Shown one piece after another: positions 11,449 to 22,300 of a stretch of DNA of 64,000 nucleotides (position 1 is the stretch's first letter; every line of letters starts with the position of its first letter). The stretch spans positions 765,759-829,758 of the forward strand of contig BDGG01000016.1 of the NCBI GenBank assembly GCA_001949185.1, written 5' to 3'. The notes beneath the pieces are model-generated. The model saw only the letters and a program-made list of their open reading frames with translations, searched no databases and had not been told where the DNA came from. The position numbers were made by a program, and so were the translations under genes. This stretch comes from Ramazzottius varieornatus. Taxonomy: Eukaryota; Tardigrada; Eutardigrada; Parachela; Ramazzottiidae.

Positions 11449-13524
11449 ATGAAGGCACAACTCGTCTTCCTCGGTAAGAAACGATCATTCTTTACTTACA
11501 CCTCATAGAATGGCTGGCGATATCCCGGATGTTCTTCGCAGGGCTGGTTCTTTGCCTGTCGTCGGGCAATGCTGCTCCAGTTGTTCCGTCCCTCCCCGAC
11601 GGTCCAACTTTCGGTGGCGCAACTTCTGACGCCGGAACGTCTGCAGATCCAGTGGCAAATCTAGTTGTGACGGAGGAAGCTGCTTCGGCTGAGCCGATTG
11701 ATTTACCGAACGCACCAACAATCGGTAAGGCTGATTGACAGCTGACAGTTCACTTCCGGAAGTCTCCTCCTGGGAGAACGACCACCTGAACATTTTGCTT
11801 GAACTCATTTCAGATCAGTCTGCTTCGACAGTGCCTTCTCAGCTCGGTGGAGGGATTAGTAAAGTAGCTGCTTTTGACGCTGGCCTGATGGAAACCAGTC
11901 CGAAGGATCGGGGCGATAAGAGGTTCTTTTCTTCGACAGCGGAACCACCAAAGCCAAAGCCTAATCCTCCGCCTATGACCCGCAAGACCACGATTTCGAC
12001 CACCACCAAACGCACATCGACGGTGAACTTTATAACTTAGTTTGTTTCATCGAGAGGAAGAAGTTGGAAATCATCTTCCTCTACGTTACACTTACGAGTT
12101 GCTTTCTAGGCGACGATTTTTCCTGCAACCACCACGCCGGAACCTGACACAACGGTTAGTTAGCTGCGTTTCCTCTTTGTTTCCGTTTTCTTGAAGTTGT
12201 TCGCCGATAAGGGAATGCGAAACCAGTTCCACGTGTGTCAAACATCCGATTTCTCTCCCAGACGTTGACGACGCCTGAAATCATCACGTCGGCATCAGAA
12301 AACACACTTATCAGCACGACACCTCCCACTAGGGAGCCAGTTACGGAAGGTGCGGTGGTGGAACAAGAGGTTCAGTCATCGGCTACAGTAGAACCTTCAG
12401 ACGGTAAAGAACTAATTCTCTCACCTGATGGAATACCAAGTTAACCTTATTTTATCGTTATGACCAATCAGGCTTGGTCAGTGCGCAGACGGATGTACCG
12501 GCTGCTGACCGGCAGTTGGTCCCTGATGCCGCGAAAAGTAGCAAGAAGACACCGACACAGGAACGCGCGGCGGTTCTGCTGCCGAACGCTACCGCCAAAG
12601 ATGCTACCGTGGCTGACACAGCTGACTCTTCGCCTCCTCCAACCAGCTCTTCACCGGTCGCTAAGGCTGCCAACTCGACTTATTCAACCTCAACCTCTCC
12701 GACGGAATCGGGGGAAACCAACTCGCCAACAGAACCACCGGCAGTTGAAACCGCGGCCGATAACACCGAAACGGCTACCGGCGAAAGTCGCGCCACGTCG
12801 AGCTCGGCATTTCCTTCGACGGATAACACTGCTCCTGATGTTACAGAGTCGCACACTCCACAGAGCCCTCTTCTGGCCAAGCAAGAGCCGTTGCTGCCGG
12901 TTGTTGTCTGGTCTGAAGCACCGCCAACGACAACGGAGGAGACAACCACCACCATCCAAGCTCGCGCCACCACATCTGCCAACACTTCGGAAACCTTCAA
13001 CTCCCGAACCGAACAGCAAAAGAAGGAAGATCAAGATGAGCTTCGTCTGAAGATTGCTCTAGGTGTTGTCATTCCCGTCTTCGCTCTGCTCTTCATCGCC
13101 GGAATCATCGCCTTCATGAAACAGTAAGTAAAGGAAACAAGACGCGGTTTTGCCGTGCTGCACTGTGTCACCTCTCCCAGTCGCTACGTTATGAATTTTA
13201 ATGTGGTTCTCGACGGAACGGCCTGCCATGACGGCATGACCATGTTTTTTAGGTGCCCAGGCAGCCCAGTCCCATAAATGACATGACATTACATACGTTG
13301 TGTAGTGTCATGTGCATGATTCACTTGCAGTGAACGCAGGAAGGCCTGCCATAAGAAATACTGGTTCTAACCGTTCGCCTCGCCATGCCAGTTTCTGTCG
13401 TAACGTTTTGTATTTAATTTCTTTGATTTTTTTTTCTAGTCGCAACGAGAAGGGTGTGACTGTTCTGGTGGAGCACGAGGAAGGAACCATCACCTACCCG
13501 AAACCAGCAGTAATGATCCGTTAA
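11449..13524 (+). CDS. Mucin-like type I single-pass membrane glycoprotein
   Basis: Seven exons give 446 residues: 11449-11473, 11542-11724, 11814-12022, 12110-12154, 12262-12403, 12472-13123, 13440-13524. All junctions are GT-AG and phases agree. The first exon pair encodes a signal peptide (MKAQLVFLGLVLCLSSGNAA). A long Ser/Thr/Pro/Ala-rich ectodomain follows with clusters such as TTISTTTKRTSTV, ATIFPATTTPEPDTT and TTTEETTTTIQARATTS, which suggests dense O-glycosylation. Near residues 390-415 there is one transmembrane helix (IALGVVIPVFALLFIAGIIA), then a cytoplasmic tail of about 30 residues ending in TYPKPAVMIR. No folded domain is recognisable in the ectodomain and the family is unknown to me. 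It may be a cell-surface or cuticle-facing mucin. The short exons in the Thr-rich part suggest the repeat region grew by exon addition. Confidence 0.8.
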
Positions 13525-14267
13525 ATTATTGTTGGAGAATCTGAAACCCGAAAAGAACTCGGTGGGACAACATAATATTTAAGTAAACGTTATTTCCTAG
13601 TATATAAGCATGTTGTTTAATATTATCCTCTAGCCTCCAGCATTTCTTGCCAAGTTCTCAATTTTAGAATCTCTTGTTGCTCTCTTGGTGTTAAGGATCG
13701 ACTTTTGTCGTATCAGTCACGCTAACCTTTTTCGTGCCCGTTTTTTTAGACTAATGGTCAGTAATAAATTAAAACCGTACTTCAGTTGAAACAGTATTAG
13801 ACCTCGGAACATACGGTCGGTACTCGCAAGGTACTCGGTCGTGCCAAGAACTTACTGTCAGGAATGAGATTTTAGACTTTTAGTACGTCGTGGCGGACCG
13901 TGAAGGCTGCTGGTCGGAGTAGACAACATGATGAGAAACTCGAGTTGGCGCGCAGAAAAAAGAATTTCTTCAAGAATTTATGCTTTTCTTTATTCGATCC
14001 GTCATCTCGACATGTCATTCATACTTCAAAATCGCACGGTGATGAGCTGTCCAAGAAACTCGTAACAGTTGGATGTTTACCAGATTTCCTCTAGCGAACT
14101 GATCACAAAGCACCGCAAGCTCTTCGAGCTCACGTCAGACAAATTAGACAACGCGGCGCTGGCCTCACTATCACAACTGACTTCACTGTCGACAACCCAG
14201 AAGATACTCTCCGGAACCATGCAACAAGAACGCAATTCTAAGAAGAACAGTTTTTAGATCACACTCC
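13525..14267. other. Intergenic stretch, no gene seen
   Basis: AT-rich 3' flank of the mucin-like gene with a possible polyadenylation signal (AATAAA) around 13762. Two short plus-strand ORFs at 13900-14094 and 14069-14257 have no family signal and are probably chance frames. Confidence 0.4.
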
Positions 14268-15079
14268 TCACATTCTCTGCAAATTGTCGCCTGCATCTTT
14301 TCGTTGACGAAGCCTGATGTTTGCCGCACCGACGTTATCTCCAGTTTCCTGAATAAAACAAATACCTCAATTCAGACCCATGGAAAAATAGATGATCTGC
14401 CGATTGGAAATACAGGACGAACATATAGTGCCAAAAGCTGGATAACAATAACTTCCTCGTTGCTCACCTTGTTATGAACTTTATGGGTTCCATCGCAAAG
14501 TGGCCACTGAAAATCAACGGAAGAGGCTAATTATAACGAACAACTAACTCAGTTCGGATTATTTGATACCGGCCCACTGTTCTCTGGGAGAGGGGGAGTA
14601 CTACAAAGCACAATTACTATACCTTAGCCGATTTGAAGCACCGACAGATTGAGAGTTTCTTGCCGTCACTAATATCCTCAATATCAATTTCAATATTGTC
14701 CGTAATTTTCTGCTTGTGCTTCTGGAAGTCAGGGTTTATCCAAAACCTCCTGTTCCTTCGACCGTTCGGTATCCTTCTTAGGAGCGACTCGGGAAGCAAG
14801 GTGTAAACTCCTCGTGCTGTGATGTAGCCGAAGAGTCCGACTGCTCCTGTAAACGCAGCCAACCTCATCCATTCTGAAACTACACAGCATCGCCACATGC
14901 ACGTACAGTTTTTGCCACATTAGATGCAGGAAGTAACTAGAGGACTCGCACAAGTACGCCAGGGCCTGGGTACACTACTTACATGTTAGATCGCGGAAGC
15001 CTCCAATCGTTTTTGGTACTGGCAGACTGCTGAAATATGAAGGAACACTGTGCGTAATCCCTCTGTTTAGACTGTCCAT
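14268..15079 (-). CDS. CISD2: CDGSH iron-sulfur domain protein, CISD2/mitoNEET family
   Basis: Four exons on the minus strand give 157 residues: 15079-14983, 14879-14623, 14506-14468, 14348-14268. The N-terminus SSLPVPKTIGGFRDLT and the following SEWMRLAAFTGAVGLFGYIT match the CISD2 pattern of a basic leader and one membrane anchor. The cytosolic domain has NIEIDIEDISDG, then CRCFKSAK, WPLCDGTHKVHNK and ETGDNVGAANIRL. This gives the C-x-C-...-C-...-H ligand set of the 2Fe-2S cluster, with Cys three times and the His of CDGTH. The usual CDGSH Ser is Thr here. Known members sit in the outer mitochondrial and ER membranes and act in redox and calcium balance. The exon coding WPLCDGTHKVHNK is only 39 nt long. 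Confidence 0.93.
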
Positions 15080-15490
15080 TTCGATTCCCAGGAGAGTAAA
15101 GAGATGCAGCGAACTAGAAGAGCTCTGCAAAGACCGGTGGACGGTCTCGGAGTTAGAGGGTTTGGGATGCGAAGCAGCGAACGAACCATCGCAGAAATGG
15201 CACAAAACTTGATAGATATCAGAGATAAAGATTATGGAACTGCAATAAAATGACGTCTTCCGCCGGAAGCGGAAATTTGGAAGCACGCAATCAACGATCC
15301 CAATCAATGGAATTGAGAACCACACGGTAAGAGCAAGCAATTAGAGACTCACACATTAGGAATGTTCAGATACCCAGCTGTCGCGAACTAAATTGCGAAA
15401 GATCGTGTTGATTCTAACAATCGCAGCACAAAGAAGACGCTAAAACAGAACACCAGCAACCATCGACAATCTTCGCGAAGGATCGAACAC
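15080..15490. other. Short intergenic gap between CISD2 and RPB8
   Basis: About 410 bases hold the 5' flank of CISD2 and the 3' flank of RPB8, both on the minus strand. No ORF or RNA gene is supported. Confidence 0.4.
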
Positions 15491-15940
15491 TTAGAAGGCC
15501 AGCTTCTTCATGAGCAAATAGACATTGTTATCCACTTCAAAATTTAGCAAGTTACTGGGGTCGCCTTGAAGGCGCATCAAGAGACCACCAAAGGAAACGT
15601 ACGCTGCCAATCGGCCAGTCTCGCTGGAGGCATCGTCATCCAGACGGTAGATTTTCCCGTACATAATGTACTCGTACTGGTCAGCCTTCGGGAAGCGGGA
15701 TATATCTTGGTATTCCGCATCTTCTTCACTGGTCTCCTCTCCCAGGGACTTCGCGATGACGAGACGGAACTTGTCGCCGAGTTCAATGGGGTAGATCTGG
15801 ATGTTGACGTCGAGAATCAGGTCCATCTTGAAGGATTCACTTTCGCAGTGCAGACGCGAGACACGGTCGAACTTCCTGCCTTCTGGATCAATGTCTTTAA
15901 CGTCGAAAATATCCTCAAAGATGACTCCTGATGATGCCAT
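15491..15940 (-). CDS. POLR2H: RNA polymerase subunit RPB8 (RPABC3), shared by Pol I, II and III
   Basis: A single uninterrupted exon encodes 149 residues, almost the same length as the family (about 150). The start at 15940 is fixed by the conserved N-terminus [20 protein letters not shown] text (here [20 protein letters not shown]). It is followed by [67 protein letters not shown] and the terminal [13 protein letters not shown]8 is an OB-fold subunit common to the three nuclear RNA polymerases. An in-frame ORF extends upstream to 16105 but has no similarity and is likely 5' UTR or an upstream region. It is the only intronless complete gene in this window. Confidence 0.96.
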   Translation of the reverse strand: MASSGVIFEDIFDVKDIDPEGRKFDRVSRLHCESESFKMDLILDVNIQIYPIELGDKFRLVIAKSLGEETSEEDAEYQDISRFPKADQYEYIMYGKIYRLDDDASSETGRLAAYVSFGGLLMRLQGDPSNLLNFEVDNNVYLLMKKLAF

Positions 15941-16576
15941 TGTACTAAATTCTGCTAGAATAAGGACCAGGCTACCCACATGTAAAGAATCGATTAAGCC
16001 GCTCGTACAAAATGAGTAGCTTACCTGGGACGATGCGATGTGCAGTAACAAACCCACAGGTCTATCTGCACGAGCGGATACTCCAGCACGACCTACAGCT
16101 CCCACAATTCAGGTGATGTGGTGATTCAGAAGGAGAACTGATTCGAGAGAAGAAGAAAAAAGAAACTTTTGTAAAGGAAAAACGTGCGCTACGGCCTGCC
16201 ATAACAGACTGCAATGCAAAACACAACAGGTGGTGCCGATCGCTTGATTGCTTGATTAGCCTTGAGTGTCTGACAAGTAGCCGCAGTTGATTTTTTGATT
16301 TCCTTTCTGCGTCTGAAATCTAAATTTGGCAACCGTTCAAAATTTTAATTTTTAATCCTGTTTTTTTTCCCCATGTCATGAACTTCATCCGACGAAGTCC
16401 AGAAGTTCTCCAGTTCCTTCTCTTCATAACGCTAGATCTGCTGCTAAGTCTTGACAGAAGCGACCGTGTGAGAGCTAGTAAGCTGGCCGAACTGGCATTA
16501 GCGGAATCCACACAGCAAGTTGACTTATCCCGCGTTTTTCGTTGCAGGCTAGTGAGACTATCCTGCCAGCTGACGA
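15941..16576. promoter_or_regulatory. Divergent intergenic region between RPB8 and SPD-2
   Basis: RPB8 starts at 15940 (-) and the SPD-2-like CDS at 16577 (+), so about 640 bases contain both promoters and 5' UTRs. A good acceptor (TTTTTCGTTGCAG) ends at about 16548, so the SPD-2 gene may have a spliced 5' UTR. A copy of a GGCCTGCCAT motif seen elsewhere lies at about 16193. Confidence 0.4.
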
Positions 16577-19057
16577 ATGGAGGCGGGATACGCAGGCTTG
16601 GCCGAGAACATCAACTGGAACTTTTTGTCGAACGAAGGACCCTTCAGCAACCCTACTAACCGTTCGAAAAGTATTGGTGATGGTTCAGGTTATTCATTCG
16701 GCCACGACTTTGCCGATCCACACTTCGCTAACATCGCTGACCAGCTGGCTCATGAAGACTTTTTCGACGCGGCTGATGTGCTAGGTGGGAGACAGAACCT
16801 GTACGATATCAAGTTTGCGCCGAACCCTGACCTGGACAAGTCGGGACTGCACCATGAAGCGCACGTTCCACGGACAGATTCCATGTCGCCAAAGTCTGAA
16901 GATGAGTGCCTGTCAGTGAATGGATACTTTCAGCGTAGATCGGCCTATAGCTGCAACAGGGAACATCCGGATGACGATTACTTGTCCTGCTTGAGCAAAG
17001 GCGATAAAGAGGTACGGTCCGAATATCCTCGATCGATGTTTTCGAAACAGGAAACTGAGGGGAAATTCTTATTATAGGAACTGGACTTTGATGGGAATGT
17101 CGTGGAAGAACGCCGCTCGACTTTGACTAAGCACGATCTATTCCGAATTATCGAAGTAAACGGTAAGAAAGATAAAAAATCGTTGGTATTTACTCCATCT
17201 TAATGTTCTGCATTCCCTAAGAACCAGTAAAGTTTTCGGTGAATTTTCGGTGTAAAGTTTTCGGTGGAAAAAGGTCGGCAAATGAACTCGACATGTTGGT
17301 TCTTCCAAGTGACGCACGCTTACAGTGGCATTGGCTAGAAGCGTGCAACACTTGGTCGAGTTCTTTTGTCGAGCTCCCAAATTTTTATTATTGTATAATC
17401 ATTTTCCCCTTGCAGATGCCAATAGAGTTCGTAAGCAAAAGGGTCCGTCCTCTGTATGTTCCAGTACATCCACCAGTCGTAGCAGTTCCATCGGTACGGT
17501 CGCCGCTCTGGCGGTACTGGACCGCATTCTCGACAACGTATCCTCCGACGATGGGGACGAAAGCTTGCGCCCTTCCATCATTCCTCCAAAGATGACACGA
17601 TCCGAACCAGTTCTTCCGACCATAACACAGCAGGGCACTCACTTCGATCGAGCTGTTCGTTTCGACGCACCTTCGAGTTTGAACAAGTCGCCGAAGGCCG
17701 TAGCGAAACAACGCCTTGGCTTCGCCACTTCCACACCAGCCATCAAAGATACTGGAAGGCCTTTTGCTAACTTGATGAAAGAACGACCACAGCAAGCTTC
17801 AGTGCAAGGTGGGCATCCTCGGAAGCTAAGCCGAGTCTTTCCAAATTTAAAAGACGAAATTTGGGAGTGCACTTGATGTTTTTTCGAACTCTGTGAGAAA
17901 CTGGCCAACGAACTGCGACAAACTTTCACGTACCTGCGTACATCGGAATCGTGCTAGAATCAAGGCTTTATGTGAATGGAGGTGCCTGAGGTGATACCTG
18001 TTTTTCTTGTTTTCTTCAAATGCATACGCAAGTCGCTTGCTACAGTCTGTCCTGCGTGTTGGCAGGTGGATGACGGTCAGTTACTTGGTTTTGTGACTTT
18101 ATTCTAATCCTGTGATTTTGATTTACAGACGGAAACGAGACGGTGTTTTTGGGTAACAAGACCGAAGAAATCCTCCGCCGTGCCAACAACGTCCTGGAAA
18201 GGATCGGCCGCATGAAAGAGAACATCAAAGAATCAGAAGAGCACGACATGCGTCGTCACTCTTCGCACCAACCACGGCCCTCACTTCCGCCGCCTCTCCG
18301 TAACGAACCAAGACTTGACCGTCCTCACTCACCAGAACCTTCCTCACACTATCGACCTCGTAACGACCCGCGCAGCGAACCGTCCTCTGCGAAGCCTCGG
18401 CAGAGTCTACATGTCTCTATGAAGAGTATCGAGATCCAGACGGACAGTGAACACACGAGTATCAACCACGATGTGTCTAACCTGTCCAGTGGGTATCAGA
18501 ACTCGACACTCTTGGAACAGACCACTTATCCTATCCCGAGAAGTAGTGCTCCGAAGAGGGACTTGTGTGTAGCTACGCATAGGATCTTCTTCCCTCCAAC
18601 CGAGGTGGGCGAATCGTCGTCGGCCAAACTACAGATCAAAAACTACACCAGCCAAGTCTACCAGGTATGCAAACCAAACACGAATCGGAGCCCGGCAAAC
18701 AAAATCGTTCTCCCAAGTGGCGCACTCTTCCAGCCAAGAACATTGCAAGTGTGCGCCACCTGCTGCATCGATCTTGTCGAGTTTGTTTACCAAGCTCCCA
18801 AACAGCTCACTTTCTGCTTGTAATATGTTCCTCTGTTTCAGCTTCAGTTTTCCTTCCTGACGCCAACGAGCGTCTTCCAGAACCGTTACGACAATATCAA
18901 CATTCAGCCTCGGCGCTTCCTCAACCTTCCATTACGGTTCGTGCCTACTGAAACTGGGTACTGGGAGACCAAAGTCAAGATCGTAGGTCGACCTGGCGAG
19001 ATCGTCATGGTGGTCGATCTTGTTGGAGAAGGAATAATGGGCATCAGACAACATTAA
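16577..19057 (+). CDS. SPD-2/CEP192-like centrosomal scaffold protein
   Basis: Five exons give 554 residues: 16577-17011, 17078-17162, 17416-17808, 18129-18664, 18842-19057. The start codon is preceded by an in-frame TGA at 16571. The first two thirds are polar and low in fold signals (SSTSTSRSSS, a Pro/Arg/Ser-rich 18230-18410 part) with one helical stretch EEILRRANNVLERIGRMKENI. The C-terminus has the conserved SPD-2/CEP192 ASH-like beta domain: CVATHRIFFPPTEVGESSSA, then LQFSFLTPTSVFQNRYDNI, LNLPLRFVPTETGYWETKV and IVMVVDLVGEGI. The family recruits pericentriolar material, Polo and Aurora kinases and drives centriole assembly. Introns 2 and 4 each contain a palindromic repeat. The protein is much shorter than vertebrate CEP192. 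Confidence 0.8.
17270..17392. repeat. Palindromic repeat in SPD-2 intron 2
   Basis: Arms GTCGGCAAATGAACTCGAC and GTCGAGTTCTTTTGTCGAGC enclose TCCAAGTGACGCACGCTT and AAGCGTGCAACACTTGG. Confidence 0.8.
18685..18812. repeat. Palindromic repeat in SPD-2 intron 4
   Basis: Core CCAAGTGGCGCACTC / GTGTGCGCCACCTG with a right arm CGATCTTGTCGAGTTTGTTT. It fills most of a 177-nt intron. Confidence 0.85.
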
Positions 19058-19319
19058 AAGCCGTCATATTTTTGAAATTACGCTCTGTTTTACTTCCAGA
19101 AGTTTTCTCAAAATTAAGTTCCTCGAATGGGTATTTTGCCTTTTTAGACTTTACACAGTATTAGTCTGCTTCTCATTTTTCAAGCCTTTATAATGTGTCA
19201 TCCGTCCGCTGAGTATTTTTATTCTCGAGTCTGCAAAAAATTTCACCTCTTTGTCCACCTGTGTAAAAATCAAACAAGAATCGTCCTCAGTTCGACAAAC
19301 AAAAAATTATGAAATGAAA

Positions 19320-22300
19320 TCACATGTCTAAATCATCGGAAGAGTTCTCAGTCGTCCCGTTCTGCTCAACTGTTTCGTTTTTGAGGCCGGCTCGATACAG
19401 CTGGTCTAGAATGGCCGGAACTTTCTCTATACCATTCTCGGCTCCGGCTGTCCGAATGGCCATTAGAGGTTTCAGGGCTACGCGAAGGGAGTCGTAAAGG
19501 CCGGGGTAGAGGAGTTCTTGAGCAGTGAGCAGCTGCTTCACTCGGAAACGCTCTTTCGGAGCATTGAAGCATGCTGCAATGAGAAACACTAAAGTTAGCC
19601 GACCGGTCTCCATTACTGATACTTTCGTGGCAAAACGTCACCTGGACAGTTTTCGGATATGACCGGTAGGTGCTTGGTTTGAGCGAAGAGTCTCGTGTAC
19701 TTTTCACGAACGTAGACGAGAGGTCGGATCACACGAAGATCTTCCTCAACCTACCCAAAGAAAGTTCGCATTTACCATAATGATCACCGTATCTCACCTC
19801 GATAAAACGCTGTACAAGAAAGGACAAGTTCGATCACGACAAGTTGCTACGACGGATCTCACTGCTCACCACTGAATAACTGGCTTTCATGGTTCGTAAA
19901 CGACCGTTATGGAATACCGACATCAGGAAGCTGGAAATGAGAAATATTGATACCTGACGGCCAACTATTTTTTTGCGAAACGCATCGGGAAAGACTAAAA
20001 TACCTTTCGGCGAGGTCGTCTAGGTGTTGGCCGAAGGCAAGAACATTGTAGCCGTTCCTCCTTGCACAAGCGTACAACCTACCGCGCTTCATCCGACTGC
20101 AGAAGCTGCATATAGAGTTAAGTTCTTCCACTGTCATGGCGTGATCCATGATGCCTGCAAACGGCTCAGATTTAAATATACAGAGAACGTCAAGCTACCT
20201 ATGCCACCAAAGATCGCCACTACCAAGTTGAAAATTCTCGTTGGACAAGCATAACGAACGCACCTTGTTCTTCGTAAAAGTATGGCATTCCGAGGCTCTT
20301 CAAGTAAGGCTTCAAGGGCCGAGGATCGAACGAAGTGGCGCCAGGATCCACCGTCACAGCACCCAGGTCGATTGATATGCCCTGCGAAAACAAAACCTTT
20401 CAGTTGAAACGTCACGTGAGTATCGGTACCACTCGGTAAAAAGAGGCCTTCTTACGATCGACTTGGCGTAAAACTGGTACTGACGCATGGCGTGGAGGAG
20501 GCTTAAAGAGTCCTTCCCACCTAAAACAAGCATGGTACAACCAAGAAGAAGCGTAGAAAAATGTCACGAGCAGCTCTCCCTCGAGGACTCCAGGAATACG
20601 ATACCTGATAGACAAACGAGAACTCGATCGCCATTCTTGATCATTTCGAATTCGTGAATAGCCTAAAAATACCAAGAACCATCCCTTTTCTTTAGATTGC
20701 TGAGATCTAGTCAGGTAACGTTGACAATGAAGTCCATCGTACACTTACTGTAAGCATCGGTTTCCAAATTTCTTTCGGTGGGTTACGCCATATCGTTTTC
20801 CGTCCAGCGCTTCTTTTCGCCACTGACTCGTTACGCCGATTCTCCTCTTCAGCAGGATCAACGGGTTGCCGACGAACCAAGCAACAGTTGTTACTGCTAC
20901 CACCACACGGCCCACAGCCATTCTCAGCCTTCACTTCCGGTTCCTCCCTTCCATTCATCTTCCCCTTCTCCACGACTACATTTTCTTTGTTTTCCACCGA
21001 GCTATACCTTCTAGGTTCAAACGGCATCTTGTCAGCCTTCTGTACATTTCCTATCCCCAAGAGGATGTTCCTGGCTTCACTGGCCAGGAGGAACCATCGT
21101 AAGTTGGCCGCGCGTTCGTCAAAGATGACCTCCTGGTCCGCAATCTTATAGCGGTGCCCGGCTTTCTCTGCATTTCGAAATACCTTATCTGCTTCGAGGA
21201 GGACAGCTGCAAAGTCTTTCGGTGCGGCCTCTCGAGTGGCCAACTTCGGGTAGCGTAGTCCGGATGAAGTGAAAGTGGTAGAGCTGAGCCACTTCCGGTC
21301 TTGGAAAGTTGTCTGATCGAGATGACGCCATTCGGCCGTCTCGGGGTTGAGCTGGTATTGCGGCAGTAGTCGCCATCCGTGTGAAGCTACCATCTTTATG
21401 CCTTCACAGACGAACTTCACCTGTAGAACCAGTCAACAGAGTCAGATATCAATCGAATTCCACACATACTGTACATAGGACAGAGCGATGAACATGAAGA
21501 TTGCCAACATTCTTACCTCGTCGTCCGTAAAGAAGTACGGGAAGTTGACTCGCACAAAGCCGGGCCTAAGCACTTCCCGCTGCGAAAACTCCACTTCCCA
21601 TCGATGCATCTGCAACCTCGGGTCCTCCATCAGCACCTCCTCGATCTCTTGAGCCAGTGCCAGGCCTATACCTAGTAAGTGCTGAGCATAAGGTCCTGCA
21701 CAGGCACACCCAGCTCGCGACTGGATGCCGAACAGGTCGTTGAGGAGAGCCGAGACATAGTTATGGTGAAGTAGGCGGTTCGAAGCTTCGTGTCGAATGA
21801 CGAAGGAGAAGATGGCCAACCGTGGCGAGTCGAAATTACCTATCAAAGTCCGTGTTTAGCTTATTCGAAAGTCAGAACTCGATTTAAAAACTTCACCGCC
21901 TGATCGAGGTTAATATTTTCGGATTTTCTCTTTTGTTTGGGGCGTTGACAGATAAATTCACCCAGACAACTATGTCAAATCGCGCACAATTTCGTTGTTA
22001 CTGACTGGCACCATGCGCCACTTGAGAAAACAATCTGGGTGAATACATTTGCCTCATTTCATCTGATTTGATTTAAAATAGACTTTTCCAGTATTTTGAA
22101 CTGGGTGCAAGCATTTGATACCTAACAGAATGAGGTTCGGTACATCACGAAGTTCCTGTAGGACTAATCGTACGATATGATCGTCGCGCTGCTTGATCAC
22201 TTCCGTCGTCACAGCGTCCTTGAGACGGAAGACCAACCCAGCTCGGATAGCTTCGACAATGGCCGGTGTCCCCCCTTCTTCGCGATTCTCGATCTCTTTC

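Noticed and set aside
12460..13050. 196-codon Arg/Pro-rich frame in the mucin-like gene
   Set aside because: It overlaps the Ser/Thr-rich frame that has a TM helix and phase-correct splice sites; Arg/Pro richness is the expected shadow of Thr/Ser/Ala codons.
15566..15931. Plus-strand ORF opposite RPB8
   Set aside because: Exact antisense of the conserved RPB8 coding exon, no own similarity.
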